64,000 nt of DNA from Cronobacter dublinensis subsp. dublinensis LMG 23823 (lineage in GTDB: Bacteria > Pseudomonadota > Gammaproteobacteria > Enterobacterales > Enterobacteriaceae), in contig NZ_CP012266.1 of the NCBI RefSeq assembly GCF_001277235.1, positions 1,364,001 through 1,428,000 on the forward strand, in the 5' to 3' direction. A program made the position numbers and the translations under genes. Below are positions 51,456 through 60,469 of this stretch, piece by piece. Position 1 is the first letter of the stretch; the number at the start of each line of letters is the position of its first letter. Below the pieces are notes generated by a model that was not told the DNA's origin, ran no database searches, and saw only the letters and a program-made list of their open reading frames with translations.

Positions 51456-51605
51456 ATGTTGGAGTTGTTGAAAAGTCTGGCGTTTGCCGTGATTATGGTG
51501 CCGGTGGTGATGGCCGTGATCCTGGGTTTAATCTGGGGCCTGGGCGAGGTGTTTAACCTCTTCTCCGGCATCGGTCATAAAGACCAGCCAAAACAGCACC
51601 GCTGA
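51456..51605 (+). CDS. acrZ: AcrZ, small AcrB-associated membrane protein
   Basis: The 49-residue single-helix protein (MLELLKSLAFAVIMVPVVMA…, ending HKDQPKQHR) matches E. coli AcrZ (YbhT), which binds AcrB of the AcrAB-TolC efflux pump. A strong AGGAGG lies 5 bp before the ATG. It has its own terminator. Confidence 0.95.
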   Translation: MLELLKSLAFAVIMVPVVMAVILGLIWGLGEVFNLFSGIGHKDQPKQHR

Positions 51606-51615
51606 TTTCCCCCCC

Positions 51616-51641
51616 GCGCCCGGCTTTGCCGGGCGTTTCAT
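51616..51641 (+). terminator. Terminator after acrZ
   Basis: An 8-bp GC-rich stem CGCCCGGC / GCCGGGCG with loop TTT is followed by a short TTTCATTT run. Confidence 0.75.
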
Positions 51642-51708
51642 TTCTGCTCCACCGCCCTCAAGCCGCCGCGTTCTTTGCCGATAACTGCTGGGAAAACCCT
51701 GCCCGCAG

Positions 51709-51732
51709 CGTTATATTATTCTTTATATAACG
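51709..51732. promoter_or_regulatory. ModE operator of modABC
   Basis: CGTTATAT…ATATAACG forms a 24-bp dyad with 8-bp arms, in agreement with ModE boxes. It lies 20 bp upstream of the modA ATG and so overlaps the transcription start region. Confidence 0.85.
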
Positions 51733-51751
51733 AAACGGTAAGGAGTGTGTC

Positions 51752-52528
51752 ATGGCAAAGTTATGGGTACGACTGGCGCTCGGCGTCACCTTAAGCGCGG
51801 GCGTTGTCGGCCAGTCGCTGGCGCAGGAGAATACGGTCACGGTCTTCGCCGCCGCCTCGCTGACGAACGCGATGCAGGATATCGCGACCGATTATGCGAA
51901 AGCGCATCAGGTCAAAGTGGTGTCGTCGTTCGCGTCGTCGTCGACGCTGGCGCGCCAGATTGAAGCCGGGGCGCCGGCGGATATTTTTATCTCCGCTGAC
52001 CAGAAGTGGATGGATTACGCCGCCGATAAAAAAGCCGTTGACGCAGGCAGCCGCAAAACGCTGCTCGGCAATAGCCTGGTCGTGGTGGCACCGGCCAAAC
52101 GCGCGCAGGGCGATATCGTGATTAACCGCAGCACCGACTGGAAAAGCCTGCTGAAGGGCGGCCGACTGGCGGTGGGCGATCCGGCGCACGTACCGGCCGG
52201 GATTTACGCCAAAGAGGCATTGCAAAAGCTCGGTGCCTGGGACACGCTCTCAGCACAGCTCGCGCCCGCCGAAGACGTTCGCGGCGCGCTGGCGCTGGTG
52301 GAGCGCGACGAAGCCCCGCTGGGCATCGTGTATGGTTCTGACGCCGTGGCAAGCCGCGGCGTGAAAGTGGTTGGCACCTTCCCGGAGGATTCCCATCAGA
52401 AAGTGGAATACCCGCTGGCGATTATCGACGGGCATAACAACCCGACGGTCAGCGCGTTTTACCGCTATCTGCAGGGCCCGGAAGCTGCCGCAGTGTTCAA
52501 ACGATATGGATTTACGACCAGCCAATGA
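51752..52528 (+). CDS. modA: ModA, molybdate-binding periplasmic protein
   Basis: The 258-residue substrate-binding protein has a signal peptide (about residues 1–25, cleaved after SLA). The oxyanion-binding segments VFAAASLTNAMQDI, SFASSSTLARQIEAGAPADIF and the later DPAHVPAGIYA and LGIVYGSDA are present. It delivers molybdate to ModBC. It overlaps modB by 4 bp (ATGA). Confidence 0.97.
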   Translation: MAKLWVRLALGVTLSAGVVGQSLAQENTVTVFAAASLTNAMQDIATDYAKAHQVKVVSSFASSSTLARQIEAGAPADIFISADQKWMDYAADKKAVDAGSRKTLLGNSLVVVAPAKRAQGDIVINRSTDWKSLLKGGRLAVGDPAHVPAGIYAKEALQKLGAWDTLSAQLAPAEDVRGALALVERDEAPLGIVYGSDAVASRGVKVVGTFPEDSHQKVEYPLAIIDGHNNPTVSAFYRYLQGPEAAAVFKRYGFTTSQ

Positions 52529-53217
52529 TGTTGACGGAACCCGAATGGCAAGCGGTACTGCTTAGCCTGAAAGTCTCTACACTTGCGGTACTTATCAGTT
52601 TGCCCTTCGGGATCCTTCTCGCCTGGGTGCTGGTGCGCTGCACCTTTCCCGGCAAAACGCTGCTGGACGGCGTTATCCACCTGCCGCTGGTGCTGCCGCC
52701 GGTGGCGGTCGGTTATCTGCTGCTGGTGGTCTTTGGCCGCCGCGGCCTGATAGGCGAATGGCTGTACGATCTCTTCGGTTTCACGTTCGCTTTCAGCTGG
52801 CGCGGGGCGGTGCTCGCCTCGGCAGTCATGGCGTTCCCGCTGATGGTGCGCGCCATTCGTCTGGCGCTGGAAGCGGTCGATGTTCGCCTGGAAGCGGCGG
52901 CGCGCACGCTCGGTGCGGGTCGCTGGCGGGTCTTTTTCACCATTACACTGCCGCTGACGCTGCCGGGCATTATCGTCGGCACCGTGCTTGCCTTCGCGCG
53001 TTCGCTTGGCGAATTCGGCGCCACGATCACTTTTGTCGCTAATATTCCTGGCGAAACCCGCACGCTGCCGTCGGCGATGTATACGCTTATCCAGACGCCG
53101 GGCGGTGAGGGCGCCGCTGCGCGTCTGTGCGTTATCGCTATCGTGCTGGCGCTCTGCTCGCTGATGCTTTCTGAATGGCTGGCGCGCCAGAGCCGCCGTC
53201 GTCTGGGGGCGTCTTAA
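52525..53217 (+). CDS. modB: ModB, molybdate ABC transporter permease
   Basis: The 230-residue permease has five to six helices and the EAA loop AARTLGAGRWRVFFTITLPLTLPGI that docks to ModC. It begins MMLTEPEWQAVLLSLKVS and overlaps both neighbours (modA by 4 bp, modC by one). Confidence 0.97.
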   Translation: MMLTEPEWQAVLLSLKVSTLAVLISLPFGILLAWVLVRCTFPGKTLLDGVIHLPLVLPPVAVGYLLLVVFGRRGLIGEWLYDLFGFTFAFSWRGAVLASAVMAFPLMVRAIRLALEAVDVRLEAAARTLGAGRWRVFFTITLPLTLPGIIVGTVLAFARSLGEFGATITFVANIPGETRTLPSAMYTLIQTPGGEGAAARLCVIAIVLALCSLMLSEWLARQSRRRLGAS

Positions 53218-54275
53218 TGCTGGAGCTTAATTTCACCCAGGTGCTCGGCAACCACCGCCTGACGGTCAATGAAACCCTGCCGGGCAGCGGCATTACCGCC
53301 GTCTTTGGCGTCTCGGGCGCGGGCAAAACCTCGCTGATTAACGCCATCAGCGGCCTGACGCGTCCGCAGCACGGGCGCATCGTATTAAACGACCGCGTGC
53401 TGAGCGATACCGAAACGGACATCTTCCTGCCGCCGGAAAAACGCCGCATCGGCTATGTCTTCCAGGACGCGCGCCTGTTCCCGCACTATAAAGTACGCGG
53501 CAACCTGAAATATGGCATGGCGAAAGAGATGGCGGCGCAGTTTGACAAGCTGGTGACGCTGCTCGGCATTGAGCCGCTGCTGGACCGCCTTCCGGGCACG
53601 CTGTCGGGCGGTGAAAAGCAGCGCGTGGCGATAGGCCGCGCGTTACTGACCGCACCGGAACTCTTGCTGCTCGACGAGCCGCTCGCCTCGCTCGATGTGC
53701 CGCGCAAGCGCGAGCTGCTGCCGTATCTGCAACGGCTGGCGCGCGAAATCAACATCCCGATGCTCTATGTCAGCCACTCGCTGGAGGAGATTTTGCACCT
53801 GGCGGATAAAGTGCTGGTGCTGGAGCAGGGCGAGGTAAAAGCGTTCGGTAGCCTGGAAGATATCTGGGGCAGCAGCGTGATGAACCCGTGGCTGCCGCCG
53901 GAGCAGCAGAGCAGCGTGCTAAAAGTCACCGTGCTTGAGCATCATCCGCACTACGCGATGACGGCACTGGCGCTGGGCGACCAGCATCTGTGGGTTAGCC
54001 GCATCGAAAAGCCGCTGCAGACGCCGTTGCGCATTCGCATTCAGGCGTCCGACGTCTCGCTGGTGCTGCAACCGCCGCTGCAAAGCAGTATTCGTAACAT
54101 CGTGCGCGCCCGCGTGGCGCAATGTTACGACGACAACGGTCAGGTAGAAGTTCAGCTGGAGGTGGGCTCGCGCACCCTCTGGGCGCGCATCAGCCCCTGG
54201 GCGCGCGACGAGCTCGCTATCAAGCCGGGCCTCTGGCTTTACGCCCAGATTAAAAGCGTGTCGATCACCACTTAA
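53217..54275 (+). CDS. modC: ModC, molybdate ABC transporter ATPase
   Basis: The 352-residue ATPase has Walker A GVSGAGKTSLINA, the signature LSGGEKQRVAIGRAL, Walker B LLLLDEPLASLD and the switch His in YVSHSLEEI. The C-terminal domain is a MOP-type molybdate-binding domain (residues about 290–352). It starts with ATG in the TAATG overlap with modB; its 3' end overlaps the convergent ybhA by 4 bp. Confidence 0.97.
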   Translation: MLELNFTQVLGNHRLTVNETLPGSGITAVFGVSGAGKTSLINAISGLTRPQHGRIVLNDRVLSDTETDIFLPPEKRRIGYVFQDARLFPHYKVRGNLKYGMAKEMAAQFDKLVTLLGIEPLLDRLPGTLSGGEKQRVAIGRALLTAPELLLLDEPLASLDVPRKRELLPYLQRLAREINIPMLYVSHSLEEILHLADKVLVLEQGEVKAFGSLEDIWGSSVMNPWLPPEQQSSVLKVTVLEHHPHYAMTALALGDQHLWVSRIEKPLQTPLRIRIQASDVSLVLQPPLQSSIRNIVRARVAQCYDDNGQVEVQLEVGSRTLWARISPWARDELAIKPGLWLYAQIKSVSITT

Positions 54276-55090
54276 AGCACCCACTGACGCAGCGCGTCGG
54301 CAATGCTGGCCTCGGTGTTGGGGCCAATCACTTTGTCGGCGTGCGATTTCACGATGTCATCGGCATTCCCCATGGCGATACCGAGGCCGGCGCGCTCCAG
54401 CATCGAGATATCGTTGTGGTTGTCGCCGAACGCCACCACCTGATCCATCGACAACCCCTGCGATTCCACCCACTGCGCCAGCCGCTTGCCTTTGCTGTTG
54501 CCGGGCGCGGCCACATCCACCTGATCGTGCCATGACCACTCGCAGGCGAGCCCCAGTTCGCGCTCAATGGTCAGCGCGAGGCTTTGCAGGCGCGGAATGT
54601 CCTCGCCGGTCAGCGCGAATTTCCAGATATTCTTCACCGAGCGCGCGGCGTCCTGCAGCGAAGCGACCTGGCGAAACACCGGACGCTGGGCTTCGGGCAG
54701 GCGCAGCGCCCAGTTTTCGGTGCGCTGGATATGGCCGGAAGCGTGCTCATACAGCATCGCGTCGTCCACATACATTAAGGAATGTATGCCGTGTTCGGTA
54801 AGCAGTTCGAGCAATGCGCTGGCCTGCTGGGGTGACATTGGGTCGGCAGTCAGGACCTTTTTCGCTTGATAATCATACAAATAAGTGCCATTACAACAAA
54901 TTGCAGGTGTATCAAGCGCCAGCGCCTGATAAAAAGGATGGATGGCATTATGGTGGCGCCCGGTCACGATAACGGGTTTCAGCCCGGCGTCTTTCGCCAG
55001 CGCGAGCGCGTCGAGAGATTCCTGGAGGATGGTTTTTTGTGCGGTGAGCAGGGTGCCGTCTAAGTCGAGAGCGATTACGCGAAAGGTCAT
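54272..55090 (-). CDS. ybhA: YbhA, HAD-family sugar/pyridoxal phosphate phosphatase
   Basis: The 272-residue Cof-type HAD phosphatase has motif I ALDLDGTLLT (nucleophile Asp9), motif II VTGRH, motif III KGKRLAQWVESQG and motif IV VAFGDNHNDISML. In E. coli it hydrolyses pyridoxal 5'-phosphate and several sugar phosphates. Length equals E. coli YbhA. Confidence 0.95.
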   Translation of the reverse strand: MTFRVIALDLDGTLLTAQKTILQESLDALALAKDAGLKPVIVTGRHHNAIHPFYQALALDTPAICCNGTYLYDYQAKKVLTADPMSPQQASALLELLTEHGIHSLMYVDDAMLYEHASGHIQRTENWALRLPEAQRPVFRQVASLQDAARSVKNIWKFALTGEDIPRLQSLALTIERELGLACEWSWHDQVDVAAPGNSKGKRLAQWVESQGLSMDQVVAFGDNHNDISMLERAGLGIAMGNADDIVKSHADKVIGPNTEASIADALRQWVL

Positions 55091-55242
55091 GCGGGTTTCC
55101 AGAGTCGTCAGTCAGAATATCCGGTTGATGGTACACCGCCAGAGGCGAGGGTTGAAACCCGCAGCGCCTGCGTCGGCACAGGAAGATAAAACACGCTACC
55201 CTTGAGACAGTCTTTCAAGCTGCAGTGAGGAAAGGAGTATTC

Positions 55243-56244
55243 ATGAAACAAACCGTTTATACCGCAAGCCCGGAGAGCCAGCAGATCCACGTCTGGCGTC
55301 TGGAGCCGCAGGGCTCTCTGACGCTGTTGCAGGTGGTGGACGCGCCGGGGCAGGTTCAGCCGATGGTCGTCAGCCCCGACAAACGTTTCCTGTATGTCGG
55401 CGTGCGTCCGGAATTTCGCGTGATTGCGTATCGCATCGCTGCCCACGACGGCACGCTCAGCGAGGCGGGCGAAGCGCCGCTGCCGGGCAGCCCGACCCAT
55501 ATCTCCACCGATCATACCGGTCGCTTCCTGTTCAGCGGCTCGTATAACGCGGGCAGCGTGAGCGTGGTGCGTCTGAATGACGGGCTGCCGGGCGAGACCG
55601 TCGCCGTGGTGGAAGGGCTGGAAGGCTGCCACTCCGCGAATATCTCCCCGGATAACCGCACCCTGTGGGTGCCGGCGCTGAAGCAGGATCGCATCTGCCT
55701 GTTCACCTTAACCGACGATGGCCGCCTTGAGCCGCAAACCCCGGCGGAGGTCACTACGGTTGCCGGTGCCGGGCCGCGCCATCTGGTGTTCCACCCGAAC
55801 AAGCCGTTTGCCTACTGCGTCAATGAGCTTAACAGCTCGGTCGATGTCTGGGCGCTCAACGATCCGCACGGTAAAAAAGAGTGCGTGCAGACGCTGGATA
55901 TGATGCCTGCCGGTTTTGCCGATACCCGCTGGGCGGCGGATATTCACATCACGCCTGATGGCCGCCATCTGTACGCGTGCGATCGCACCGCGAGCGTTAT
56001 CACCGTCTTTACCGTTTCTGAAGACGGCAGCGTGCTGGAAGTGCAGGGGCATCAGCCGACGGAAACCCAGCCGCGCGGCTTTAATATCGACAACAGCGGT
56101 CAGTATCTGATTGCCGCAGGCCAGAAGTCGCATCACATTGCGCTCTATGGCATTGAAGGCGCGCAGGGGCTGCTGACGGAGAAAGCGCGTTACGCGGTGG
56201 GCCAGGGCCCGATGTGGGTGGTTATCAACGCCTTCGAGGCGTAA
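55243..56244 (+). CDS. pgl: Pgl, 6-phosphogluconolactonase (beta-propeller type)
   Basis: The 333-residue seven-bladed propeller enzyme (YbhE) hydrolyses 6-phosphogluconolactone in the pentose phosphate pathway. Family segments are VSPDKRFLYVGVRPEFRV, CHSANISPDNRTLWVPALKQDRI and GAGPRHLVFHPN. The ATG at 55243 (MKQTVYTASPESQQ) follows an AAAGGAG site; the frame opens 18 bp earlier. Confidence 0.96.
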   Translation: MKQTVYTASPESQQIHVWRLEPQGSLTLLQVVDAPGQVQPMVVSPDKRFLYVGVRPEFRVIAYRIAAHDGTLSEAGEAPLPGSPTHISTDHTGRFLFSGSYNAGSVSVVRLNDGLPGETVAVVEGLEGCHSANISPDNRTLWVPALKQDRICLFTLTDDGRLEPQTPAEVTTVAGAGPRHLVFHPNKPFAYCVNELNSSVDVWALNDPHGKKECVQTLDMMPAGFADTRWAADIHITPDGRHLYACDRTASVITVFTVSEDGSVLEVQGHQPTETQPRGFNIDNSGQYLIAAGQKSHHIALYGIEGAQGLLTEKARYAVGQGPMWVVINAFEA

Positions 56245-56260
56245 GCCGCACCAAAGAAAA

Positions 56261-56286
56261 AACCTCGCCGCGGCGAGGTTTTTTTT
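56261..56286 (+). terminator. Terminator after pgl
   Basis: A perfect 10-bp stem AACCTCGCCG / CGGCGAGGTT, without a loop if fully paired, is followed by TTTTTT. It lies 17 bp after the pgl stop. Confidence 0.9.
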
Positions 56287-56386
56287 CGGCGGGGGTGAGC
56301 CGCCTGCACGTCTGTTGTTCTCAACGGCGTAACAGTACGGCTGAATGTTGAGAAATTTCAGGACGTGCCTCAAATTACGAACCAAT

Positions 56387-56413
56387 AAAAAGGGGGATTG
56401 CTCCCCCTTTTTT
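56387..56413. terminator. Terminator after pemA/ybhC
   Basis: A stem GGGGGA / TCCCCC with loop TTGC is flanked by A and T runs, so it can end the minus-strand pemA transcript and also act from the pgl side. Confidence 0.8.
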
Positions 56414-56438
56414 GCTAAAGCCCGGTGACCCGGCGCGA

Positions 56439-57749
56439 TTACTTTTTCGGTTCAGCGACGACTTTGCTGCCGAGCCCGCGGTTGTTGTATTCCCACAGGC
56501 GGTTGGCGTTCGCGTCGTTCAGATCACGCTGGATATTGCCTTTATCATCCTGCGCCCCGGTATTGCCGGTAAACGGACGCTGTGAGCCCAGCGCCGGGCC
56601 CCACGGCTGCGCGGTGTTGAAACCGGCGTCAATCACGCTGTCACGAATGACAACCTGGCCGTTCGGCGTCTGGCCTGGGGTGTAGCCGTTAGCGCTCGCG
56701 TCCAGATCCCACGCGCGACCAAGCTGCGCCACACCATCACCGGCAGCCACAAAGCGGCTGTTCACCGCGAGGAAGCCGTAATAGAAGTTCGGCGCGGTCG
56801 CCGGCGCGAAGACATAGCCTTCTTTCTGAGTGCGGGTGTTCACTACGCGGAATTCGGTGTTATCAAACACCACCGCGCCGCGGCCAGCCACCAGATCCAC
56901 ATCGCCTTCCACATAGCTGTTCGTCACCTGGGTGCGGGTCAGACGATCCGGCGTAAAGCGGTTGCGGATATCACTGTTGGTCACAAGGAACGGATTCTGG
57001 CGGCCCAGAATATTGACCTTGTTGATCTGCACGCGATCGCCGTCGGTACGCAGCGCGACAGCCTGATGCTGGCCTTCGCCCGCGGCGTCGCCGAGGCTGT
57101 TTTCGATGGTCAGATTCTGCAGTTGCAGGCCGTTATTCTGGGACCAGAACACGGCGGAGCACATCAGGCCGACGCTGCCGTTACGGTGATTCTGGCAGTT
57201 GTCGAACATATACCAGGCCGGTTTGCCGGGCATATATTTGCCGGACGGGTTCACGGTACGGCGCCAGGTGTTGGCGTCCATTTCGCTGTCCAGCGCGGCG
57301 CTGATCTTCACGTCGATCGGTTTTTCGCCGGTGCCGTACAGGGTGACGCTGCCAGGCGCGGCCGGCACATACACGGTGCCTTCATAGGTGCCCGGCAGGA
57401 TAGCGATATACTGACGATTGCTGGCGTGACGCGCAATCGCCGCGTCTACTGCCGCCTGAATGCTGGTGTGGGTCACGCCCTGTTCGCCTGCCTGGCCGAC
57501 CACGAAGTCCGCTTTTTCGGGCAGTCGAATCGATGACGGCGCCCACGGCGCGGCATTCGGATCGATATTCGAGAAGTAGCGGGCCGGGACGAAATTCTTC
57601 GCTTCATCCGCAGACAGCACCGGGCGAGCCGACGTACCCGGCGCGCGTTGTTCAGAAGGACGCTGGTCCGGTGGCGTTGAGCTGCATGCAGTCAGTGTCA
57701 CGCCAAAAGCGAACGCCAGCGCCAGACGGGATACCGAAAATTTGTTCAA
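56439..57749 (-). CDS. ybhC: YbhC/PemA, outer-membrane pectinesterase-like lipoprotein
   Basis: The 436-residue protein has a lipoprotein signal (FGVTLTACSS, lipidated Cys22) and a right-handed beta-helix of the pectin methylesterase family (carbohydrate esterase 8). The position of the family GTVDFIFG motif reads GDVDLVAGRGAVVFDN, with Asp kept. The QDTL position reads RQNPFL, so the first Asp is replaced by Asn, and LGRPW reads LGRAW. E. coli YbhC is described as an acyl-CoA thioesterase in the outer membrane, not a pectinase. The start is TTG (MNKFSVSRLAL), 6 bases after AGGAGC. Confidence 0.9.
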   Translation of the reverse strand: MNKFSVSRLALAFAFGVTLTACSSTPPDQRPSEQRAPGTSARPVLSADEAKNFVPARYFSNIDPNAAPWAPSSIRLPEKADFVVGQAGEQGVTHTSIQAAVDAAIARHASNRQYIAILPGTYEGTVYVPAAPGSVTLYGTGEKPIDVKISAALDSEMDANTWRRTVNPSGKYMPGKPAWYMFDNCQNHRNGSVGLMCSAVFWSQNNGLQLQNLTIENSLGDAAGEGQHQAVALRTDGDRVQINKVNILGRQNPFLVTNSDIRNRFTPDRLTRTQVTNSYVEGDVDLVAGRGAVVFDNTEFRVVNTRTQKEGYVFAPATAPNFYYGFLAVNSRFVAAGDGVAQLGRAWDLDASANGYTPGQTPNGQVVIRDSVIDAGFNTAQPWGPALGSQRPFTGNTGAQDDKGNIQRDLNDANANRLWEYNNRGLGSKVVAEPKK

Positions 57750-57859
57750 GGGTTGCTCCTTGCTAAGCCTGTTGAAATGGGGGAACGCACAAGAGCCTGC
57801 TTTTTTATACTAAGTTGAGCGAAACGGGAAGCCGATTATGACAACCGGCTTCAAAATGC

Positions 57860-58336
57860 TCAGAGGTAATGCGCCGTCAGCGAGGCGCTGGAGAGCCGGT
57901 GAAAGTGAACGTTGAACCCGACCAGCGCGCCGCTGGCGTTTTCATCCACCTCGATGCGCTCCACATCCAGCGCGTGCACCGTGAAAATATAGCGATGCGT
58001 TTCGCCCTTCGGCGGCGCTGCGCCGCCGTAGCCCGGCGTGCCAAAATCGGTACGCGTCTGGATGGCGCCTTCGGGCAGGTCAGCCTGACCGGAGCCTGCG
58101 CCCTGGGGGAGCACGCGGGTGTCGGCCGGCAGATTCGCCACCACCCAGTGCCACCAGCCGGAGCCGGTCGGCGCGTCCGGGTCATAGCAGGTCACCACAA
58201 AGCTTTTGGTGCCGGGCGGCACCTCATCCCAGGTGAGATGGGGCGAAATATTATCGCCCTCATAACCCATACCGTTAAAGACGTGACGCGCGGGGAGTTT
58301 GTCGCCGTCGTTAAAATTGACGCTAATGAGCTTCAT
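57860..58336 (-). CDS. ybhB: YbhB, Raf kinase inhibitor-like (PEBP) protein
   Basis: The 158-residue PEBP-family protein has the ligand-pocket motif CYDPDAPTGSGWWHWVV and the second motif GYGGAAPPKGETHRYIF. It is cytoplasmic with no signal. The function in bacteria is not settled. Length equals E. coli YbhB. It is 13 bp downstream of the DJ-1/PfpI gene and probably co-transcribed with it. Confidence 0.95.
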   Translation of the reverse strand: MKLISVNFNDGDKLPARHVFNGMGYEGDNISPHLTWDEVPPGTKSFVVTCYDPDAPTGSGWWHWVVANLPADTRVLPQGAGSGQADLPEGAIQTRTDFGTPGYGGAAPPKGETHRYIFTVHALDVERIEVDENASGALVGFNVHFHRLSSASLTAHYL

Positions 58337-58349
58337 GCCGTTCCCCCGC

Positions 58350-59030
58350 TTACAGATGCAGCAGTTTTAGCAGCGCCTCGGCGGTCGCCGCGGACGAGGC
58401 CGGGTTCTGACCGGTCACCAGATGCCCGTCAACGACGACATGCACGCCCCAGTCATCCGTGCGCTCAAACTGGCCGCCCGCCTCTTTAAGCGCGTCTTCC
58501 ACGAGGAACGGCACCACGTGGGTCAGCCCGACCGCCTCTTCTTCACTGTTGGTAAAGCCGGTCACGCGCTTGCCTTCCACCAGCGCCGTGCCGTCCGGTT
58601 TTTTCACATGGCGCAGCACACCGGGCGCGTGGCAGACGGCCGCGACGGGCTTGCCGCCGCCCCAGTAGTGTTCGATAAGCGCGATGGAAATCGGATCTTC
58701 GGCGAGATCCCACAGCGGGCCGTGGCCGCCCGGATAAAACAGCGCGTCATACTCGTCGGCGTTAATCTCATCAAGACGCACAGTATTGGCGAGCGCCGCC
58801 TGGGCCTGCGGATCTTCGCGAAAGCGGCGGGTGTCGGCGGTTTGCGCGTCCGGCGCGTCGCTTGTCGGGTCAAGCGGCGGCTGGCCGCCCTGCGGCGTGG
58901 CGAGCGTCACGTCGATGCCCGCATCATGAAACACGTAGTAAGGCGCCGCGAACTCCTCCAGCCAGAAGCCGGTCTTTTTCCCGGTATCGCCCAGTTTGTC
59001 GTGGGAGGTCAGTACCATCAGAATCTTCAT
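58350..59030 (-). CDS. DJ-1/PfpI-family protein (Hsp31/glyoxalase III-like)
   Basis: The 226-residue protein has the nucleophile elbow AAVCHAPGVL with Cys133-His134 and an acidic partner (Glu25 or Glu26 in GFWLEEFAAPYYVF). This is the pattern of Hsp31/glyoxalase III-type members. FYPGGHGPLWDL and TGQNPASS are also family segments. It may detoxify methylglyoxal or act in protein deglycation or chaperoning; which one cannot be told from sequence. It sits between ybhB and bioA, where E. coli has no such gene. Confidence 0.88.
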   Translation of the reverse strand: MKILMVLTSHDKLGDTGKKTGFWLEEFAAPYYVFHDAGIDVTLATPQGGQPPLDPTSDAPDAQTADTRRFREDPQAQAALANTVRLDEINADEYDALFYPGGHGPLWDLAEDPISIALIEHYWGGGKPVAAVCHAPGVLRHVKKPDGTALVEGKRVTGFTNSEEEAVGLTHVVPFLVEDALKEAGGQFERTDDWGVHVVVDGHLVTGQNPASSAATAEALLKLLHL

Positions 59031-59095
59031 CGCGTTCTCCTGGTTTTATCGCAAATCCTGAAAGTGTAGTGCATCCCTCATCGCTTGCCGCGCGC

Positions 59096-60388
59096 TCAGT
59101 GTCTGAAAAATCGTGGGTTTTTTATCGCTTCACTCACCGCGCGGGTGAGCCGCGTGAGCTGTTCCGGCGTGATGATATACGGCGGCATCAGGTAGATCAG
59201 GCGGCCAAACGGACGCACCCAGACGCCCTGTTTCACGAAAAAGCGCTGCAGCGCCGCCATATCGACCGGATGATGGGTTTCGACCACGCCAATAGCGCCG
59301 AGCACGCGCACGTCGGCGACCTGCGGCAGTGTGCGGCACGGGTCGAGCTCCTCGCGCAGTTGATGTTCTATCGCCGCTACCTGCGCGCGCCATTCGCCGG
59401 TCGCCAGCAGCGCCAGGCTTTCGGCGGCCACCGCGCAGGCGAGCGGGTTGCCCATAAACGTCGGGCCATGCATAAAGCAGCCCGCTTCGCCGTTGCTGAT
59501 AGTCTCCGCCACAAGGCGTGTCGTCAGCGTGGCGGAAAGCGTCATGGTGCCGCCCGTCAGCGCTTTGCCGAGGCAGAGAATATCCGGTGCGATCCCGGCG
59601 TGTTCGCAGGCGAACAGTTTCCCGGTGCGGCCAAAGCCGGTCGCTATCTCATCGGCGATAAGCAAAATCCCTTCGCGATCGCACATGCGGCGAATACGCC
59701 TGAGCCACTCCGGGTGATACATGCGCATCCCGCCCGCGCCCTGAACAATCGGCTCAAGGACAACGGCGGCAATCTCGTGACGGTGCGCGGCCAGCAGTCT
59801 TGCGAAAGGCGCGATGTCGCGCTCGTCCCATTCGCCGTCAAAGCGGCTCTGCGGCGCGGGCGCGAACAGGTTTTCCGGCAGATAGCCTTTCCACAGGCTG
59901 TGCATGGAGTTGTCCGGGTCGCAGACCGACATCGCCCCGAACGTGTCGCCGTGGTAGCCGTGGCGGAAGGTAAGAAAGCGCTGGCGCGGCTCGCCGCGGG
60001 CGTGCCAGTACTGCAACGCCATTTTCATCGCCACTTCCACCGCTACCGACCCGGAATCGGCGAGGAACACGCACTCCAGGCTCTCCGGCGTCATCGCCAC
60101 CAGCGCGCGGCACAGCGCGATGGCGGCGGGGTGGGTAATACCGCCGAACATCACGTGCGACATCGCGTCAATCTGGCTTTTCATCGCCGCGTTAAGGCGC
60201 GGATGGTTATAGCCGTGAATGGCGGCCCACCATGACGACATACCGTCCACCAGCCGTTCGCCGCTCGCCAGCTGCAGTTCGCAGCCTGCGGCAGCGGTGA
60301 CCGGGTACACCGGCAGCGGCGCGCTCATGGAGGTGTAAGGGTGCCAGATGTGGTCGCGATCGAAGGCGAGATCGTCAGGAGTTATCAT
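59096..60388 (-). CDS. bioA: BioA, adenosylmethionine–8-amino-7-oxononanoate transaminase
   Basis: The 430-residue PLP-dependent class III aminotransferase converts KAPA to DAPA using SAM as amino donor. It begins MITPDDLAFDRDHIWHPYTSM. The PLP Lys is in CLGKALTGGTMTLS near residue 275, and the cofactor segment LIADEIATGFGRTG is present. It is divergent from bioBFCD and shares the BirA operator. Confidence 0.97.
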   Translation of the reverse strand: MITPDDLAFDRDHIWHPYTSMSAPLPVYPVTAAAGCELQLASGERLVDGMSSWWAAIHGYNHPRLNAAMKSQIDAMSHVMFGGITHPAAIALCRALVAMTPESLECVFLADSGSVAVEVAMKMALQYWHARGEPRQRFLTFRHGYHGDTFGAMSVCDPDNSMHSLWKGYLPENLFAPAPQSRFDGEWDERDIAPFARLLAAHRHEIAAVVLEPIVQGAGGMRMYHPEWLRRIRRMCDREGILLIADEIATGFGRTGKLFACEHAGIAPDILCLGKALTGGTMTLSATLTTRLVAETISNGEAGCFMHGPTFMGNPLACAVAAESLALLATGEWRAQVAAIEHQLREELDPCRTLPQVADVRVLGAIGVVETHHPVDMAALQRFFVKQGVWVRPFGRLIYLMPPYIITPEQLTRLTRAVSEAIKNPRFFRH

Positions 60389-60391
60389 GAC

Positions 60392-60425
60392 TTGTAAACC
60401 AAATTAAAAAGATTTAGGTTTACGA
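60392..60425. promoter_or_regulatory. BirA (bio) operator
   Basis: TTGTAAACC–N16–GGTTTACGA matches the enterobacterial BirA operator TTGTAAACC-N14–16-GGTTTACAA with one mismatch. It lies in the 81-bp bioA–bioB divergent spacer and should repress both transcripts when biotin is ample. Confidence 0.92.
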
Positions 60426-60469
60426 GTATATCCATAACCCAGATAAATAAAACCCTTTGGAGACGCCCG

